Positions 52,571-62,585 of a stretch of DNA of 64,000 nt are shown piece by piece. The translations under genes and the position numbers were made by a program. The notes beneath the pieces are model-generated. The model was given only the letters and a program-made list of their open reading frames with translations, made no database searches and was not told the origin of the DNA. Source of the stretch: an uncultured Haliea sp. Lineage in GTDB: Bacteria > Pseudomonadota > Gammaproteobacteria > Pseudomonadales > Halieaceae. The stretch lies in contig CAMYIZ010000009.1 in assembly GCA_947258585.1 (NCBI GenBank), forward strand, positions 42,493-106,492, read 5' to 3'. How positions within the stretch are numbered: position 1 is the first letter of the stretch; every line of letters starts with the position of its first letter.

Positions 52571-54231
52571 CCAGCGGCCGGCAGGTAGGACCGGTCACTG
52601 GTCGTGTCGACAAACAGCCAGTCTGATTCCAGGGCGCCGGGGGTCACGGTCAGCAGCATGAAGCCGCGCTGGTGGAGGTTGCAGTACTGCAGCTCGTCGA
52701 TCAGCAGGGTCATTGCCTCCGCCAGCTCCCGCGCCGTATCGCCATCCAGGCCCAGGTATTGCTCCATTCCCGGTGAAGACACGCTGGCGGTAGCCAGCTC
52801 CACCCCGATCTCGTTGCCCTGCTGGTCGTGGAGCCGGCTGCACCAGGCGTTGTGGGTATCGCCGGCAAGCACAACAAGGCGCTTGCCCAACTGCCGCGCC
52901 AGGGCGTAAAGCTGTTCCCGCTCCACCGGGTAGCCATCCCAGGCATCCAGGTTGTAGGGCGTCACCCGCTGCAAGCGGGCTTGCTGCTCCGCGCCAATCT
53001 CCGCGCCCTGCAGCAGTGCTGCCTTCAGCTCGGCGAACTCGGCGAGCAGCGGCGGCAGGTCCGTCAGCTCCTCGACGCCCAGCAGTTCCGCCGGCAGGTG
53101 CATTTTCGCCATCAGCACCTGCTGGCCCAGCAGCTGCCAGCGGGCCTCCGAGGCGGCGAGCCGCTCACCCAGCCAGGCCCGCTGCGCGCCTCCCAAAAGA
53201 CTGCGCCCGGGGTGGAGAAGGTCGCTCCGGAACCGCTCCTGATCCATGGTACCGCTTGCGGAATCCACGTAGTCGCGGTACTCCAGCAGCCGGTCGCGGC
53301 CGATGATTCGGGTGTCGAGCATATGCAGGGACAGCAGGTCACCGAAGTCAAAGCTGCGGTAGATCTGTTCGCTGCCTTCGGCGACGGGGGGGCGTACCGG
53401 CAGCCACTCGTACCAGGCCCGCAGGGCCGCCAGCTTGCGCTCGCCGAAATCTCCCTCGTCGGGCGAGTGATTTTCCGCGCCATCCCGCCAGGCGTCATTG
53501 GCGACCTCGTGGTCATCCCACACGGCGATACAGGGGGCGGCCGCATGCAGGGCCTGCAGGTCGGGGTCCGTACGGTACAGGGCATAGCGCTTGCGATAGT
53601 CTGCAAGGCTGTACAGTTCGCCGCTGTTGTCGGCTGGCAGACTGCGACCCAGCTCCTGCGCCCGCTCGGTAACGTAGCCTCCCGTGCCGTATTCGTAGAG
53701 GTAATCCCCCAGGTGCACAAAAGCGTCCAGATCGGCCACCCGGCTGCCCTCGCGGTAGACGTGGAAATAGCCCGCGGGAAAATTGGCGCAGGAGAACACC
53801 GCGAGCCGCACCTGCCGCACACCGGCTGCGGGGAGGGTCCTCGTCCGGCCCGCCGCGCTCTGGCTGTCGCGCGCGCTGAATCGGTAGAAATAGTCAGTGC
53901 CCGGCCTGAGGTCGCGCGCCTCGACCTTGACGGTATAGTCGCGCTCCGCTGTCGCCTGGACCTGGCCGCGCCTGATGACCCGGGCAAAGTCGGTGTCCTC
54001 GGCCAGCTCCCAGGCCAGTTCCAGCGCAGCTTCGCCCGCGGCGGGCGTGGCCCGGGTCCACAGCAGTACGCTGTCGCTGGCCGGATCGCCCGAGGCGACG
54101 CCGTGCACAAATCGGGCGGCCGACAGCGAATCGCGCGACCGCAGCGGCTGGCAACCGCCCAGGGCGGTGGATACCACCACGGACCCCGCCAGGATCGAGG
54201 ACAGCCTGAGAAAATGGCGGCGTGAAATCAT
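52546..54231 (-). CDS. phoD: PhoD-type alkaline phosphatase, Tat-exported
   Basis: A 561-residue phosphodiesterase/phosphomonoesterase of the PhoD family, which uses Fe3+ and Ca2+ and releases phosphate outside the membrane. The N-terminus MISRRHFLRLSSILAGSVVV is a twin-arginine signal; ALGGC further on could serve as a lipobox. Then RFVHGVASGDPASDSVLLWTR, LAVFSCANFPAGYFHVYRE, FVHLGDYLYEYG, VWDDHEVANDAWRDGAENH and VVLAGDTHNAW supply the metal-binding residues. I use the ATG at 54231; the frame begins earlier at TTG 54252. Homologous enzymes respond to phosphate limitation; no Pho box was identified. Confidence 0.94.
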   Translation of the reverse strand: MISRRHFLRLSSILAGSVVVSTALGGCQPLRSRDSLSAARFVHGVASGDPASDSVLLWTRATPAAGEAALELAWELAEDTDFARVIRRGQVQATAERDYTVKVEARDLRPGTDYFYRFSARDSQSAAGRTRTLPAAGVRQVRLAVFSCANFPAGYFHVYREGSRVADLDAFVHLGDYLYEYGTGGYVTERAQELGRSLPADNSGELYSLADYRKRYALYRTDPDLQALHAAAPCIAVWDDHEVANDAWRDGAENHSPDEGDFGERKLAALRAWYEWLPVRPPVAEGSEQIYRSFDFGDLLSLHMLDTRIIGRDRLLEYRDYVDSASGTMDQERFRSDLLHPGRSLLGGAQRAWLGERLAASEARWQLLGQQVLMAKMHLPAELLGVEELTDLPPLLAEFAELKAALLQGAEIGAEQQARLQRVTPYNLDAWDGYPVEREQLYALARQLGKRLVVLAGDTHNAWCSRLHDQQGNEIGVELATASVSSPGMEQYLGLDGDTARELAEAMTLLIDELQYCNLHQRGFMLLTVTPGALESDWLFVDTTSDRSYLPAAGHRVVLDT

Positions 54232-54252
54232 CGGGCGCGGTATCCTGAGCAA

Positions 54253-54792
54253 ATGAGAATGGACGAGGCTATAGCGCCGATGTTAAAGGCCCGTGACGCA
54301 ATTGTCGCCGACATACTGCCGCTGGGCGACCGGCCCGAGGCCATCGATGATCTGGCGGCAGCGCACCTGGCCGAGTGGCGGGCGCTGTATCCCGAGGACA
54401 GCGTCGCCACTTTTGCAACAGACCTGGCACGCTCCCTGGGCACGGATCCAGTACCGTCAACCTGGGTTCTGGTGGCCGGCAGGGCCGTCATCGGCTCAGT
54501 CTCCCTGATTGAACATGACCTGGACAACAGACCGGAGCTCACCCCCTGGCTGGCCAATCTCTGGGTGGAGAGGGCGTGGCGCGGACACGGGCTGGGCAAG
54601 CAGCTGGTGCTGCACGCCTGCGAGCAGGGTTATCAGCGCGGCCTGCAACGACTCTACCTGTACACCCCGGAACACGCGGCCTTCTACCTGGCGCTGGGTT
54701 GGGAGATGCTGGCGGTGTCCACCAGGAATGGCGTACCGATAACGCTGATGAGCTACCGGCTGCGAGTTAGCCTGGCAAGTGCAGCAGACTAG
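54253..54792 (+). CDS. GNAT-family N-acetyltransferase
   Basis: A 179-residue acetyltransferase. Motif A is visible as LANLWVERAWRGHGLGKQLVLHACEQGYQRG (R/Q-x-x-G-x-G/A form: RGHGLGKQ), followed by LYLYTPEHAAFYLALGWEM. The first 40 residues are not conserved. It starts 21 bp from phoD in the opposite direction and is followed after 9 bp by a nuclease gene, with which it may be co-transcribed. The acceptor substrate is unknown. Confidence 0.88.
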   Translation: MRMDEAIAPMLKARDAIVADILPLGDRPEAIDDLAAAHLAEWRALYPEDSVATFATDLARSLGTDPVPSTWVLVAGRAVIGSVSLIEHDLDNRPELTPWLANLWVERAWRGHGLGKQLVLHACEQGYQRGLQRLYLYTPEHAAFYLALGWEMLAVSTRNGVPITLMSYRLRVSLASAAD

Positions 54793-54801
54793 GCCGCAAC
54801 G

Positions 54802-55452
54802 ATGAAAGGCATGACCGCCCTGTCACGGAAAAATCTGACCCGCGTCGCGGTAATACTGCTGGGCCTGACCCTGTTCCAGTATTTTTCCAGCGGCGAAATC
54901 ACCTGGCACCGGCAAGTGCTGGCAACACTCACCGGCGACGATGGCGCCGATCCGGGCTGGCGCCACGCCGCGGAGAAGCTGGAGGATGCAGGCGCAGCCC
55001 GGGAGGGCACTCCCCTGCCGCGCTTCGATATCAGCGGCCGCATTGTCAGAGTGGCGGACGGCGATACGGTTTCCCTGCTGGACGGCGACAATGCGCAGCA
55101 CCGGATTCGCCTGTTCGGCATTGACGCGCCGGAGCTTGACCAGCCCCACGGCGACCGGGCCCGGGAGGCGCTTGCCGCCATGGTCAGCGGCAGGCGCCTG
55201 GGCGTGGTGGTCGTGGAAACCGACGACTACGGCCGCCTGGTTGGCACTCTCTACGCCGATGGCGGCAATATCAACCTGGCCATGGTGCAGCAGGGCCACG
55301 CCTGGTGGTACCAGCACTTTGCCCGCCACGAGCGCCCCCTGGAAGCAGCCCAGCGCAGTGCCAGTGACGCCCGTCGCGGACTGTGGGCAGGCAGCGAGCC
55401 GGTGCCGCCCTGGGACTGGCGCCGCCAGCAGCGCCTCAATAACACTCGCTAG
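54802..55452 (+). CDS. Membrane-anchored thermonuclease (SNase-like) protein
   Basis: A 216-residue protein with one N-terminal membrane helix (VAVILLGLTLFQYFSSGE) and an OB-fold staphylococcal-nuclease domain from about residue 75. That domain has GRIVRVADGDTVSLL, HRIRLFGIDAPELDQPHGDRAREAL, VVVETDDYGRLVGTLYADGGNINLAMVQQGHAWWYQHFARHE and the C-terminal ARRGLWAG. The residues corresponding to the active-site Arg, Asp and Glu appear conserved, so it is probably a Ca2+-dependent nuclease facing the periplasm. It is convergent with nei. Confidence 0.9.
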   Translation: MKGMTALSRKNLTRVAVILLGLTLFQYFSSGEITWHRQVLATLTGDDGADPGWRHAAEKLEDAGAAREGTPLPRFDISGRIVRVADGDTVSLLDGDNAQHRIRLFGIDAPELDQPHGDRAREALAAMVSGRRLGVVVVETDDYGRLVGTLYADGGNINLAMVQQGHAWWYQHFARHERPLEAAQRSASDARRGLWAGSEPVPPWDWRRQQRLNNTR

Positions 55453-55473
55453 GCGCCGGCAGCGCCGGACGCT

Positions 55474-56295
55474 TCAACCGGGCTGACAGCCGGGACACAG
55501 GTACAGACGCCGACTGTTGCTCTCGATGCGCACAACGACACCCGCGCAACGGTAACAGGGGAGATCGCTGCGGCCGAAGACCGCGAACCGGCGCTGCTCC
55601 CGGGGTAGCTCCGACCTGGTCAGCGCCCGCGCCAGAGTCGCCGACAGGGTGACGCCCCCACTGCGATAGCTACGCTGGCTGATCGCCAGGGTCTCACGGG
55701 CCAGGCGACCGCGCTCGCGCACCCCGAGGGAGGACGCCCTGCGCGCGGGATGCAGGCCCGCGGCGAACAGAATCTCACTGCGCAGGTAGTTGCCCACACC
55801 GGCGAGGAAGCGCTGATCCAGATACAGGGCAGCCAGACTGCGGCCGGCAAAGGCGGGGGCCTGCAGACGCGCAGCGATAGCGCGCCAGCCGAGACCGGGG
55901 TCCATGATGTCCGGGCCCAGGCGGGCCAGAAACGGGTGGGCGCTGAGCTCTTCCGAGCGCCAGACACTGATGTCGGACGCACTGTAGAGCAGGGCGGAAT
56001 CGTTCGCGGTCTGCAGCAGCAGACGCAGGGAGCGGGAGCTGTCGGGCAGACTGTGCCCCGGCTGCACCCGCCAGACGCCGTAAAGCTGATTGTGGGCGTA
56101 GATGCTCCAGCCGTGCTCAAAGTGAATCAGCATTGCCTTGCCCCGGGTTTCCACCCCCGTCACGCGATGGCCACGCAGGACTGGTGCCTGACCGCGCAGC
56201 CGCGGCGCCGCAAAGCGCACGGTTTCGACAACATTCCCCTCCAGCACGGCCGCTATGCGGTCGGCGGCACGGCGAATTTCTGGTCCTTCCGGCAT
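55474..56295 (-). CDS. nei: Endonuclease VIII (Nei), DNA glycosylase/AP lyase
   Basis: A 273-residue Fpg/Nei-family base-excision enzyme that removes oxidised pyrimidines. MPEGPEIRRAADRI supplies the catalytic Pro2 and Glu3. RGKAMLIHF includes the beta-clamp lysine, FLAGVGNYLRSEILFAAGLHP is the H2TH signature, and the C-terminal C-x2-C-x16-C-x2-C zinc finger (CYRC...CPGC) is intact. QLYGVWRV is closer to Nei than Fpg. The ATG at 56295 gives the mandatory N-terminus; a much longer open frame upstream is an artefact of high GC. Confidence 0.95.
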   Translation of the reverse strand: MPEGPEIRRAADRIAAVLEGNVVETVRFAAPRLRGQAPVLRGHRVTGVETRGKAMLIHFEHGWSIYAHNQLYGVWRVQPGHSLPDSSRSLRLLLQTANDSALLYSASDISVWRSEELSAHPFLARLGPDIMDPGLGWRAIAARLQAPAFAGRSLAALYLDQRFLAGVGNYLRSEILFAAGLHPARRASSLGVRERGRLARETLAISQRSYRSGGVTLSATLARALTRSELPREQRRFAVFGRSDLPCYRCAGVVVRIESNSRRLYLCPGCQPG

Positions 56296-56490
56296 GTCAA
56301 TTGTCCTCGTGGCCCTCTGCGCCGGGGCCTCTCCAGTAGCGTTCCGCTTAACAGTACGCATCTCGGACAACAGCGGATGCCGGCACACCCTTCCCGCTTT
56401 GCCCCGCGGTCGCTTTGTGGCACCATCGACCGCTGATCTGATCCACCCACATGCAGGCAGAACCTCCACAGGGGACCCACCGGCAACAGC

Positions 56491-57513
56491 ATGCGCGACT
56501 ATTTCCTCAGACGCCTTTTGCTCGTCCCCCCCACGCTGATCGGTGTCACCATCATCGTGTTCGCGATCACCCGCCTGGTACCCGGCGGGCCGCTGGAACG
56601 GGCGATCATGGAAACCCAGCAGATGAGCATGACCGGCGGTGGTGGCTCGCAAATGGCCGGGCAGGGCATGGCTATCTCCGAGGCACAGCTGGACCGGCTG
56701 CGCGAGTACTACGGCTTCGACAAGCCGGTCCTGCAAAGCTATGCCGACTGGCTTGGCAAGGTCGTGCGGGGAGACCTGGGCTCCTCCTATCGCTACAACG
56801 AGCCGGTCTGGGAGGTTATCCAGCAGCGCTTCCCGGTGTCCCTGTACTACGGGCTGGTGACCCTGGTGTTGACCTACGCGGTGTGCATTCCGCTGGGCAT
56901 CCTCAAGGCCATTCGCCATCGCACCTTCGTCGACAATATCAGTTCCATCCTGATTTTCATTGGCTATGCCATCCCGGGCTACGCCCTGGGCTCGCTGCTG
57001 ATCCTGTTCTTCGCCGTCCGTCTGGAGTGGTTCCCCATGGGTGGCTTTGTCAGCTACAACTTCCACGACCTGGGACCGGGGCAACAGGTACTGGACCTGC
57101 TGCACCACTCGGCACTGCCGCTGATCTGCTACCTGGTGGGCAGTTTCGCCCTGGTGACCCTGTTGTTGAAGAACCACCTGATGGATAACCTGGCGGCCGA
57201 CTACATCCGCACCGCGGTCGCCAAGGGCGTGTCATTCCGCCAGTCGGTCACCCGCCACGCGGTCAGGAACTCCCTCATCCCCATCGCCACCACCTTCGGC
57301 CAGAACATTACCCTGCTGGTCTCAGGCTCATTCCTCATCGAGACCATCTTCGATATCGACGGTTTCGGCCTGCTGGGCCTGACCGCCATTCTCGACCGCG
57401 ATTACCCGGTGGTAATGGGCGTGGTGCTGCTCGCCAGCCTGTTGCTGCTGATCGGCAACATCCTGTCGGACATCCTGGTCGCCCTGGTCGACCCGCGGAT
57501 CAGGTTCCAGTAG
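56491..57513 (+). CDS. yejB: Peptide ABC transporter permease, YejB-like
   Basis: A 340-residue inner-membrane permease (six predicted helices) of the DppB/OppB group, closest by eye to YejB. The start MRDYFLRRLLLVPPTLIGVTIIVFAITRLVPGGP is typical. YGFDKPVLQSYADWLG, GDLGSSYRYNEPVW and the cytoplasmic EAA-type loop RTAVAKGVSFRQSVTRHAVRNSLIP follow, ending in ALVDPRIRFQ. It is the first of five genes for a peptide importer. The next gene starts 3 bp after its stop. Confidence 0.92.
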   Translation: MRDYFLRRLLLVPPTLIGVTIIVFAITRLVPGGPLERAIMETQQMSMTGGGGSQMAGQGMAISEAQLDRLREYYGFDKPVLQSYADWLGKVVRGDLGSSYRYNEPVWEVIQQRFPVSLYYGLVTLVLTYAVCIPLGILKAIRHRTFVDNISSILIFIGYAIPGYALGSLLILFFAVRLEWFPMGGFVSYNFHDLGPGQQVLDLLHHSALPLICYLVGSFALVTLLLKNHLMDNLAADYIRTAVAKGVSFRQSVTRHAVRNSLIPIATTFGQNITLLVSGSFLIETIFDIDGFGLLGLTAILDRDYPVVMGVVLLASLLLLIGNILSDILVALVDPRIRFQ

Positions 57514-57516
57514 CCG

Positions 57517-58584
57517 GTGTTCAGCCTGAATCCCCAGACCCGCAAGAAGCTGCAGCGCTTTCGCAAGATCAAGCGCGGCTACTACAGCTTCCTGCTGCTC
57601 GCCGGGCTCGGGGTGCTGCTGGCCTTCGGCGAACTGCTGATCAACAGCCGTGCCCTGGTCGTGAGCTACCAGGGCCAGCTGTACTTCCCGACCTACAGCG
57701 ATTTCCACCCCGGCACCGATTTCGGCCTGGACTACGCCTACGAGACCAACTACCGGGAGCTGAAAATCCAGTTCCAGCAAAAGGACGAGGGCAACTGGGT
57801 ACTGCTGCCGCTGGTGCCCTACAACCCTTACGAAAACCACGCCCCGGGCGGTATTTTCAGGCCCCTGCCGCCGAACGCGGCTGAGCAGCACTATCTGGGC
57901 ACCGACACCACCAGCCGCGACATCCTCGCGCGCCTGTTCTACGGCACCCGTATCGCCCTGGTGTTTGCCCTGCTGTTCACCGCCTGCGTCTACGTGATCG
58001 GCATCACCATCGGCTGCGCCATGGGTTACTTCGGCGGCGTTTTCGACCTCGTCTTCCAGCGCATCATCGAAATCTGGTCCAACGTCCCCTTCCTGTACAT
58101 GGTGATCATCATCTTCTCGGTGATTCCCTCCAGTGTCGCGGTAACTACCCGGATCGGCATCCTGCTGCTGGTGATGGTACTGTTTTCCTGGACCGGCATG
58201 ACCTATTACATGCGCACGGAGACCTACAAGGAAAAATCCCGCGATTACATCGCCTCGGCGCGTGTGATCGGCGCCTCCAATGCGCGCATCATCTTTCGCC
58301 ACATCATGCCCAATGTGTTGTCGACCCTCGTGACCTTCATGCCGTTCACCATTGTCGCCGCGATCTCCGCCATCACCGCGCTGGATTTCCTCGGCTTTGG
58401 CCTGCCGGCGCCAACGCCCAGCCTGGGGGAGCTCCTGAAACAGGGCACCGCCAACCTGCGCACCGCGCCCTGGATCGTGATTTCCGCCTTTGGCACCCTG
58501 GTCGCCCTGCTTACCCTGGTCACGTTTATTGGCGAGGCCATACGCGAGTCGTTCGATCCGAGAACGTTTTCCGTTTACCGTTAA
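57517..58584 (+). CDS. yejE: Peptide ABC transporter permease, YejE-like
   Basis: A 355-residue permease starting at GTG 57517. The YejE-specific N-terminal region is present: RKIKRGYYSFLLLAGLGVLLAFGELLINSRALVVSYQGQLYFP. LGTDTTSRDILARLFYGTRI and the EAA loop ASARVIGASNARIIFRHIMPN follow, then ALDFLGFGLPAPTPSLGELLKQG and IGEAIRESFDPRTF. Partner permease of the gene upstream. E. coli YejE belongs to the microcin C-importing transporter, but the natural substrates are peptides. Confidence 0.93.
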   Translation: MFSLNPQTRKKLQRFRKIKRGYYSFLLLAGLGVLLAFGELLINSRALVVSYQGQLYFPTYSDFHPGTDFGLDYAYETNYRELKIQFQQKDEGNWVLLPLVPYNPYENHAPGGIFRPLPPNAAEQHYLGTDTTSRDILARLFYGTRIALVFALLFTACVYVIGITIGCAMGYFGGVFDLVFQRIIEIWSNVPFLYMVIIIFSVIPSSVAVTTRIGILLLVMVLFSWTGMTYYMRTETYKEKSRDYIASARVIGASNARIIFRHIMPNVLSTLVTFMPFTIVAAISAITALDFLGFGLPAPTPSLGELLKQGTANLRTAPWIVISAFGTLVALLTLVTFIGEAIRESFDPRTFSVYR

Positions 58585-58609
58585 CCATGCATCACCTGAG
58601 GTCACTGCG

Positions 58610-60586
58610 ATGAAGAAACCGTTGTCCACGCTGTTCCTTGCCGGCCTCATCCTCCTGCTGGGTGGATGCGGGCAGGGCGAGACTGACGGGGCCGGGGAGG
58701 CCCCCAGCGCTGCGGCGGAAACCGCCACGGCGGCCGGGGTCGATGCCGAGGTGGAGGCGTACTACGCCGCCCACCCGGAGTTCTTTGGCTTCAAGACCCC
58801 CGCGGACCTGCCCGCCGACCTGACGTGGACCAGCAACGAACACCTGCCGGAGATCGGCTCGCCGGAGGCCAGGAAGGGCGGCACCCAATACGGCGCCCTG
58901 CAGGATTTCCCGCGCACCCTGCGCACCGTCGGCCCGGATTCCAACGGCGGCTTCCGGCCCTTTCTGCTCGATGATGTGGGCATGACTCTTGCCCACGTGC
59001 ACCCGGAAACGCTGGAGCTATACCCGGGTCTGGCGGAGTCCTGGGCGGTGGACTGGGACAACCAGACCGTTTATACGAAGCTGGATCCGGCGGCGACCTG
59101 GTCCGATGGCGAGCCGATTACTGCCGACGACTACCTGTTCATGTTCTGGTTCTACCGTTCGCCCTACATCATGGCGCCCTGGTACGATAACTTCTACAGC
59201 ACCAAGTACACCAACATTACCCGCTACGACGACCACACCATCTCCATCAGCATGGCCGAGCGCAAGCCCGACATGGACGAGCTGGGCATGTTGCTGCGCC
59301 CCGTCCCCCGCCATTTCTACCGGCAGATGGACGACGATTTCAGCGAGCGCTACCAGTGGGAGTTTGAACCCACCCCGGGGCCGTACATCGTCCGCGACCA
59401 GGATATACGCAAGGGCCGCTCCATCGCCCTGACCCGGCTTGAGAACTGGTGGGCCCGGGACAAGAAGCACTGGCGCTACCGCTTCAACCCCGACCGCATC
59501 CAGCTCAGCGTTATCCGCGACGCCTCGAAAATGTTCGAGGCCTTCAAGCGCGGCGACATCGACCAGTTTGGCCTGGGGCTGGCAGAGTACTGGTACGAGA
59601 AGCTGCCCGATTCCGACCCCGATGTGCAGGCGGGCTATATCCACAAGACCGTCTTCCACAACCAGAGACCGCGCCCGCCCTTCGGGCTCTGGATCAACAC
59701 CGCACAACCGCTGCTGGACAACCGCGATATCCGCGTGGGGATCGCCCACGCCACCAACTGGGATATGGTGATCGAGAAATTTTTCCGCGGCGACAACGAG
59801 CGCCTGGATACTGCCAACGACGGCTTCGGGGAGTTTTCCCACCCCACGCTGAAGGCGCGGGAGTTCGATATCGCCAGGGCCCAGGAGCATTTTGCCAGGG
59901 CGGGATTCAGCCGGCGCGGCGCGGACGGCATCCTGGTCAACGAGGCCGGGCAGAGGCTGTCCTTCAACCTCTCCACCGGCTACGAGACCATGCGCGACGT
60001 GCTGACCATCCTGCGGCAGGAGGCCGCCAAGGCGGGGCTGGACCTGCGCCTGGAGGTGCTCGATGGCACCGTCGGCTGGAAACAGGTGCAGGAAAAACAG
60101 CACGAGATTTCCTTCCTCGCATTCGGGCGCTTTCTGGAACAGTACCCCCGGTTCTGGGAGCACTACCACTCCGACAACGCCTGGGACCGCGCTTTCCTGG
60201 AGGATGGCAGCGTCAACCCCGACCGCCAGCCCAAGACCCAGACCAACAACCTGGAGGCGTTCGCGCTGCTGGAGATGGACCAGCTCATCGAGCGCTACCG
60301 GGCATCCTCGGACCGGGAGGAGATGATCGCACTGTCGCACCAGATGATTGCGCTGCACCATGAACACGCTTCGTTCGTGCCCGGCTTCTACCAGGGGTTC
60401 TTCCGGGTCGGCCACTGGCGCTGGGTACGCTATCCAGACGGCTTCTCCTATAAACACTCGGACGGTGCCGGGGAACTGTTCGTGCACTGGATCGATACCG
60501 ACATGAAGGAGGAGACTCTGGCCGCCAGGCGCTCAGGCAAGACCTTCGAGCCCTCGATCACCGTTTACGACCAGTGGGCCGAGTGA
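58610..60586 (+). CDS. yejA: Peptide ABC transporter substrate-binding lipoprotein, YejA-like
   Basis: A 658-residue solute-binding protein. The leader [20 protein letters not shown] ends in a lipobox with C20, so it is membrane-anchored in the periplasm. An acidic, Ala-rich linker precedes the SBP_bac_5 domain, with [75 protein letters not shown] and [33 protein letters not shown] at 58598-58602 supports the ATG at 58610. It lies between the permeases and the ATPases, 7 bp before the next gene. Confidence 0.92.
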   Translation: MKKPLSTLFLAGLILLLGGCGQGETDGAGEAPSAAAETATAAGVDAEVEAYYAAHPEFFGFKTPADLPADLTWTSNEHLPEIGSPEARKGGTQYGALQDFPRTLRTVGPDSNGGFRPFLLDDVGMTLAHVHPETLELYPGLAESWAVDWDNQTVYTKLDPAATWSDGEPITADDYLFMFWFYRSPYIMAPWYDNFYSTKYTNITRYDDHTISISMAERKPDMDELGMLLRPVPRHFYRQMDDDFSERYQWEFEPTPGPYIVRDQDIRKGRSIALTRLENWWARDKKHWRYRFNPDRIQLSVIRDASKMFEAFKRGDIDQFGLGLAEYWYEKLPDSDPDVQAGYIHKTVFHNQRPRPPFGLWINTAQPLLDNRDIRVGIAHATNWDMVIEKFFRGDNERLDTANDGFGEFSHPTLKAREFDIARAQEHFARAGFSRRGADGILVNEAGQRLSFNLSTGYETMRDVLTILRQEAAKAGLDLRLEVLDGTVGWKQVQEKQHEISFLAFGRFLEQYPRFWEHYHSDNAWDRAFLEDGSVNPDRQPKTQTNNLEAFALLEMDQLIERYRASSDREEMIALSHQMIALHHEHASFVPGFYQGFFRVGHWRWVRYPDGFSYKHSDGAGELFVHWIDTDMKEETLAARRSGKTFEPSITVYDQWAE

Positions 60587-60593
60587 CTCGCTG

Positions 60594-61565
60594 ATGGCCT
60601 TGCTGGAGGTCGACAACCTGGTCACCGAATTCGCCACTGACGAGGGCCTGGTGCGAGCCGTGGACGGGGTCAGCTTCAGCGTCGAACCGGGCGCCACGGT
60701 AGGCATCGTGGGTGAATCCGGCTGTGGCAAGAGCGTTACCGCGTTGTCCATCATGCGCCTGCTGCCACAGCCCATGGGCCGCATCGCCGGCGGCACCCTT
60801 CGCTTCCAGGGTCGCGACCTGGCACAGTTGTCCATCCCCGACATGGAGAAAATCCGGGGCTGCCATATTGGCATGGTCTTCCAGGAGCCCATGACCGCAC
60901 TCAACCCGGTGCATACCATAGGCCGCCAGCTGACCGAAGGCATGCTGCTGCACCGGATCTGTGCACCCGCCGATGCCCTGCGGGCGGCGGCGGAACTGCT
61001 GGACCGGGTGGGCATTCCCTCTCCCGACATGCGTCTCGGCGAATACCCGCACCAGCTGTCAGGGGGCATGCGCCAGCGAGTCGTGATCGCCATGGCCCTG
61101 GCTTGCCGGCCGGGACTGCTGATTGCCGATGAGCCAACCACGGCCCTGGATGTGACCATCCAGGCCCAGATCCTGGAGTTGATCAAGGACCTGCAGGCGG
61201 AGATGGGGATGGCGGTGATCATGATTACCCACGACCTCGGCGTAATCGCGGAGACCTGCGACCAGGTGGTGGTGATGTACGCGGGCAAGGTCGCCGAGCG
61301 CGGTACGGTATTCGATATCTTCGACCGTCCGGCGCACCCCTACAGCCGCGGCCTGCTGAATTCCATCCCGCGGCTGGATACCGTACCCAAGTCGCGCCTG
61401 GGGGTTATCGAGGGCATGGTGCCGGGCCTGCGCGACCTGCCCGTGGGTTGCCGGTTCGAGAATCGCTGCAGCCACGCCGTTGACCAGTGCCGGGAGGTGG
61501 TTCCGCCACTGGAACCCGTCGCGGACGGCCACAGCGTCAGCTGCATTCGCTGGCGGGACCTGTGA
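60594..61565 (+). CDS. Peptide ABC transporter ATPase, DppD/OppD-like
   Basis: A 323-residue ATPase with Walker A GESGCGKS near residue 39-46, the Q-loop in [13 protein letters not shown], the signature LSGGMRQRV near 152 and Walker [15 protein letters not shown]. The C-terminal oligopeptide-transporter extension has [17 protein letters not shown], with cysteines that bind an Fe-S cluster or metal in related proteins. It energises import by the two permeases. Its stop overlaps the next start by 4 bp (GTGA). Confidence 0.94.
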   Translation: MALLEVDNLVTEFATDEGLVRAVDGVSFSVEPGATVGIVGESGCGKSVTALSIMRLLPQPMGRIAGGTLRFQGRDLAQLSIPDMEKIRGCHIGMVFQEPMTALNPVHTIGRQLTEGMLLHRICAPADALRAAAELLDRVGIPSPDMRLGEYPHQLSGGMRQRVVIAMALACRPGLLIADEPTTALDVTIQAQILELIKDLQAEMGMAVIMITHDLGVIAETCDQVVVMYAGKVAERGTVFDIFDRPAHPYSRGLLNSIPRLDTVPKSRLGVIEGMVPGLRDLPVGCRFENRCSHAVDQCREVVPPLEPVADGHSVSCIRWRDL

Positions 61566-62539
61566 GCGCGCCCCTGCTGGAGGTCAGCAACCTGGCCATG
61601 CACTTTCCGGTGCGGGAGGGCCTGCTGCTGCGTGCCAGGGCCTTCAACCGGGCGGTGGACGGCGTCTCCTTCACTATCGGCCCCGGGGAAACTCTGGGGC
61701 TGGTCGGGGAGTCGGGCTGCGGCAAGTCCACACTCGGGCGCTGCGTGGCTCGCCTCTACCAGCCCACAGGCGGCAGTATCGTCTTCGACGGCCAGGACAT
61801 CACGCGAATGAAGGCCGGCGCCCTGCGTCCCCTGCGCCAGGACATCCAGATGATCTTCCAGGACCCGATGGAATCCCTGAATTCGCGCCATACGGTGGGC
61901 GATATTCTGGAGGAACCGTTTATCGTGCAGAAGATCGGCGACCGGCTCTGGCGGCAGAAGCGGGTGGCGGAACTGCTGAATACCGTCGGCCTGCCGGCGC
62001 GCTCGGCTACCCGTTATCCGTTTGAATTTTCCGGCGGCCAGCGCCAGCGGATCGGTATTGCCCGGGCCATTGCCCTCAACCCAAAACTGGTGATCTGCGA
62101 TGAGCCGGTATCCGCGCTGGATGTGTCCATCCAGAGCCAGATTCTCAACCTGCTGGTCGACCTGCAGCGGGAGTTCAAGCTCTCCTACCTGTTCATCGCC
62201 CACGACCTGGCAGTGGTGAAGCACGTCTCCGACCGGGTCGCCATCATGTACCTGGGCAAGATCGTCGAGACCGCGGCCAGCGAGACCATCTACCACCAGG
62301 CACGTCACCCCTACACCCAGAGCCTGATCGCCGCCATTCCCGTGCCTGACCCGCACCGCAAGGCAGAGCGCCAGGTGTTGCACGGGGATGTGCCGTCTCC
62401 CATCAATCCCCCCTCCGGCTGCAGCTTTCACCCCAGATGTCCGGTGGCGGAGCCCCGCTGCGCGGAACAGGAACCGGCGCTGATTGACACCAGCAGCGGT
62501 CATCTGGCGGCCTGCCACCTGATTCAGCGCCAGCCCTGA
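61562..62539 (+). CDS. Peptide ABC transporter ATPase, DppF/OppF-like
   Basis: A 325-residue ATPase starting at GTG 61562, inside the stop of its partner. Walker [12 protein letters not shown] is near 49, the Q-loop [19 protein letters not shown], the signature [10 protein letters not shown] near 156 and Walker [19 protein letters not shown]. The Cys-containing C-terminal region ([20 protein letters not shown]) is present. In E. coli Yej the two ATPase halves are fused in YejF; here they are two genes. It completes a permease-permease-SBP-ATPase-ATPase operon. Confidence 0.94.
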   Translation: MSAPLLEVSNLAMHFPVREGLLLRARAFNRAVDGVSFTIGPGETLGLVGESGCGKSTLGRCVARLYQPTGGSIVFDGQDITRMKAGALRPLRQDIQMIFQDPMESLNSRHTVGDILEEPFIVQKIGDRLWRQKRVAELLNTVGLPARSATRYPFEFSGGQRQRIGIARAIALNPKLVICDEPVSALDVSIQSQILNLLVDLQREFKLSYLFIAHDLAVVKHVSDRVAIMYLGKIVETAASETIYHQARHPYTQSLIAAIPVPDPHRKAERQVLHGDVPSPINPPSGCSFHPRCPVAEPRCAEQEPALIDTSSGHLAACHLIQRQP

Positions 62540-62585
62540 CCCGTGTCCAGCCCTGACCCGGGTGCTGCGATTCACCGCCGCAATG

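Noticed and set aside
56296..57177. 300-residue N-terminal extension of the nei frame
   Set aside because: Nei needs Pro2 after processing of MPEGPE, so initiation must be at 56295; the extension is antisense to yejB.
57328..60487. Long minus-strand frames antisense to the Yej-like permease and binding-protein genes
   Set aside because: Opposite strand encodes well-conserved transporter genes in a tight operon; the shadows have no ribosome binding sites or motifs.
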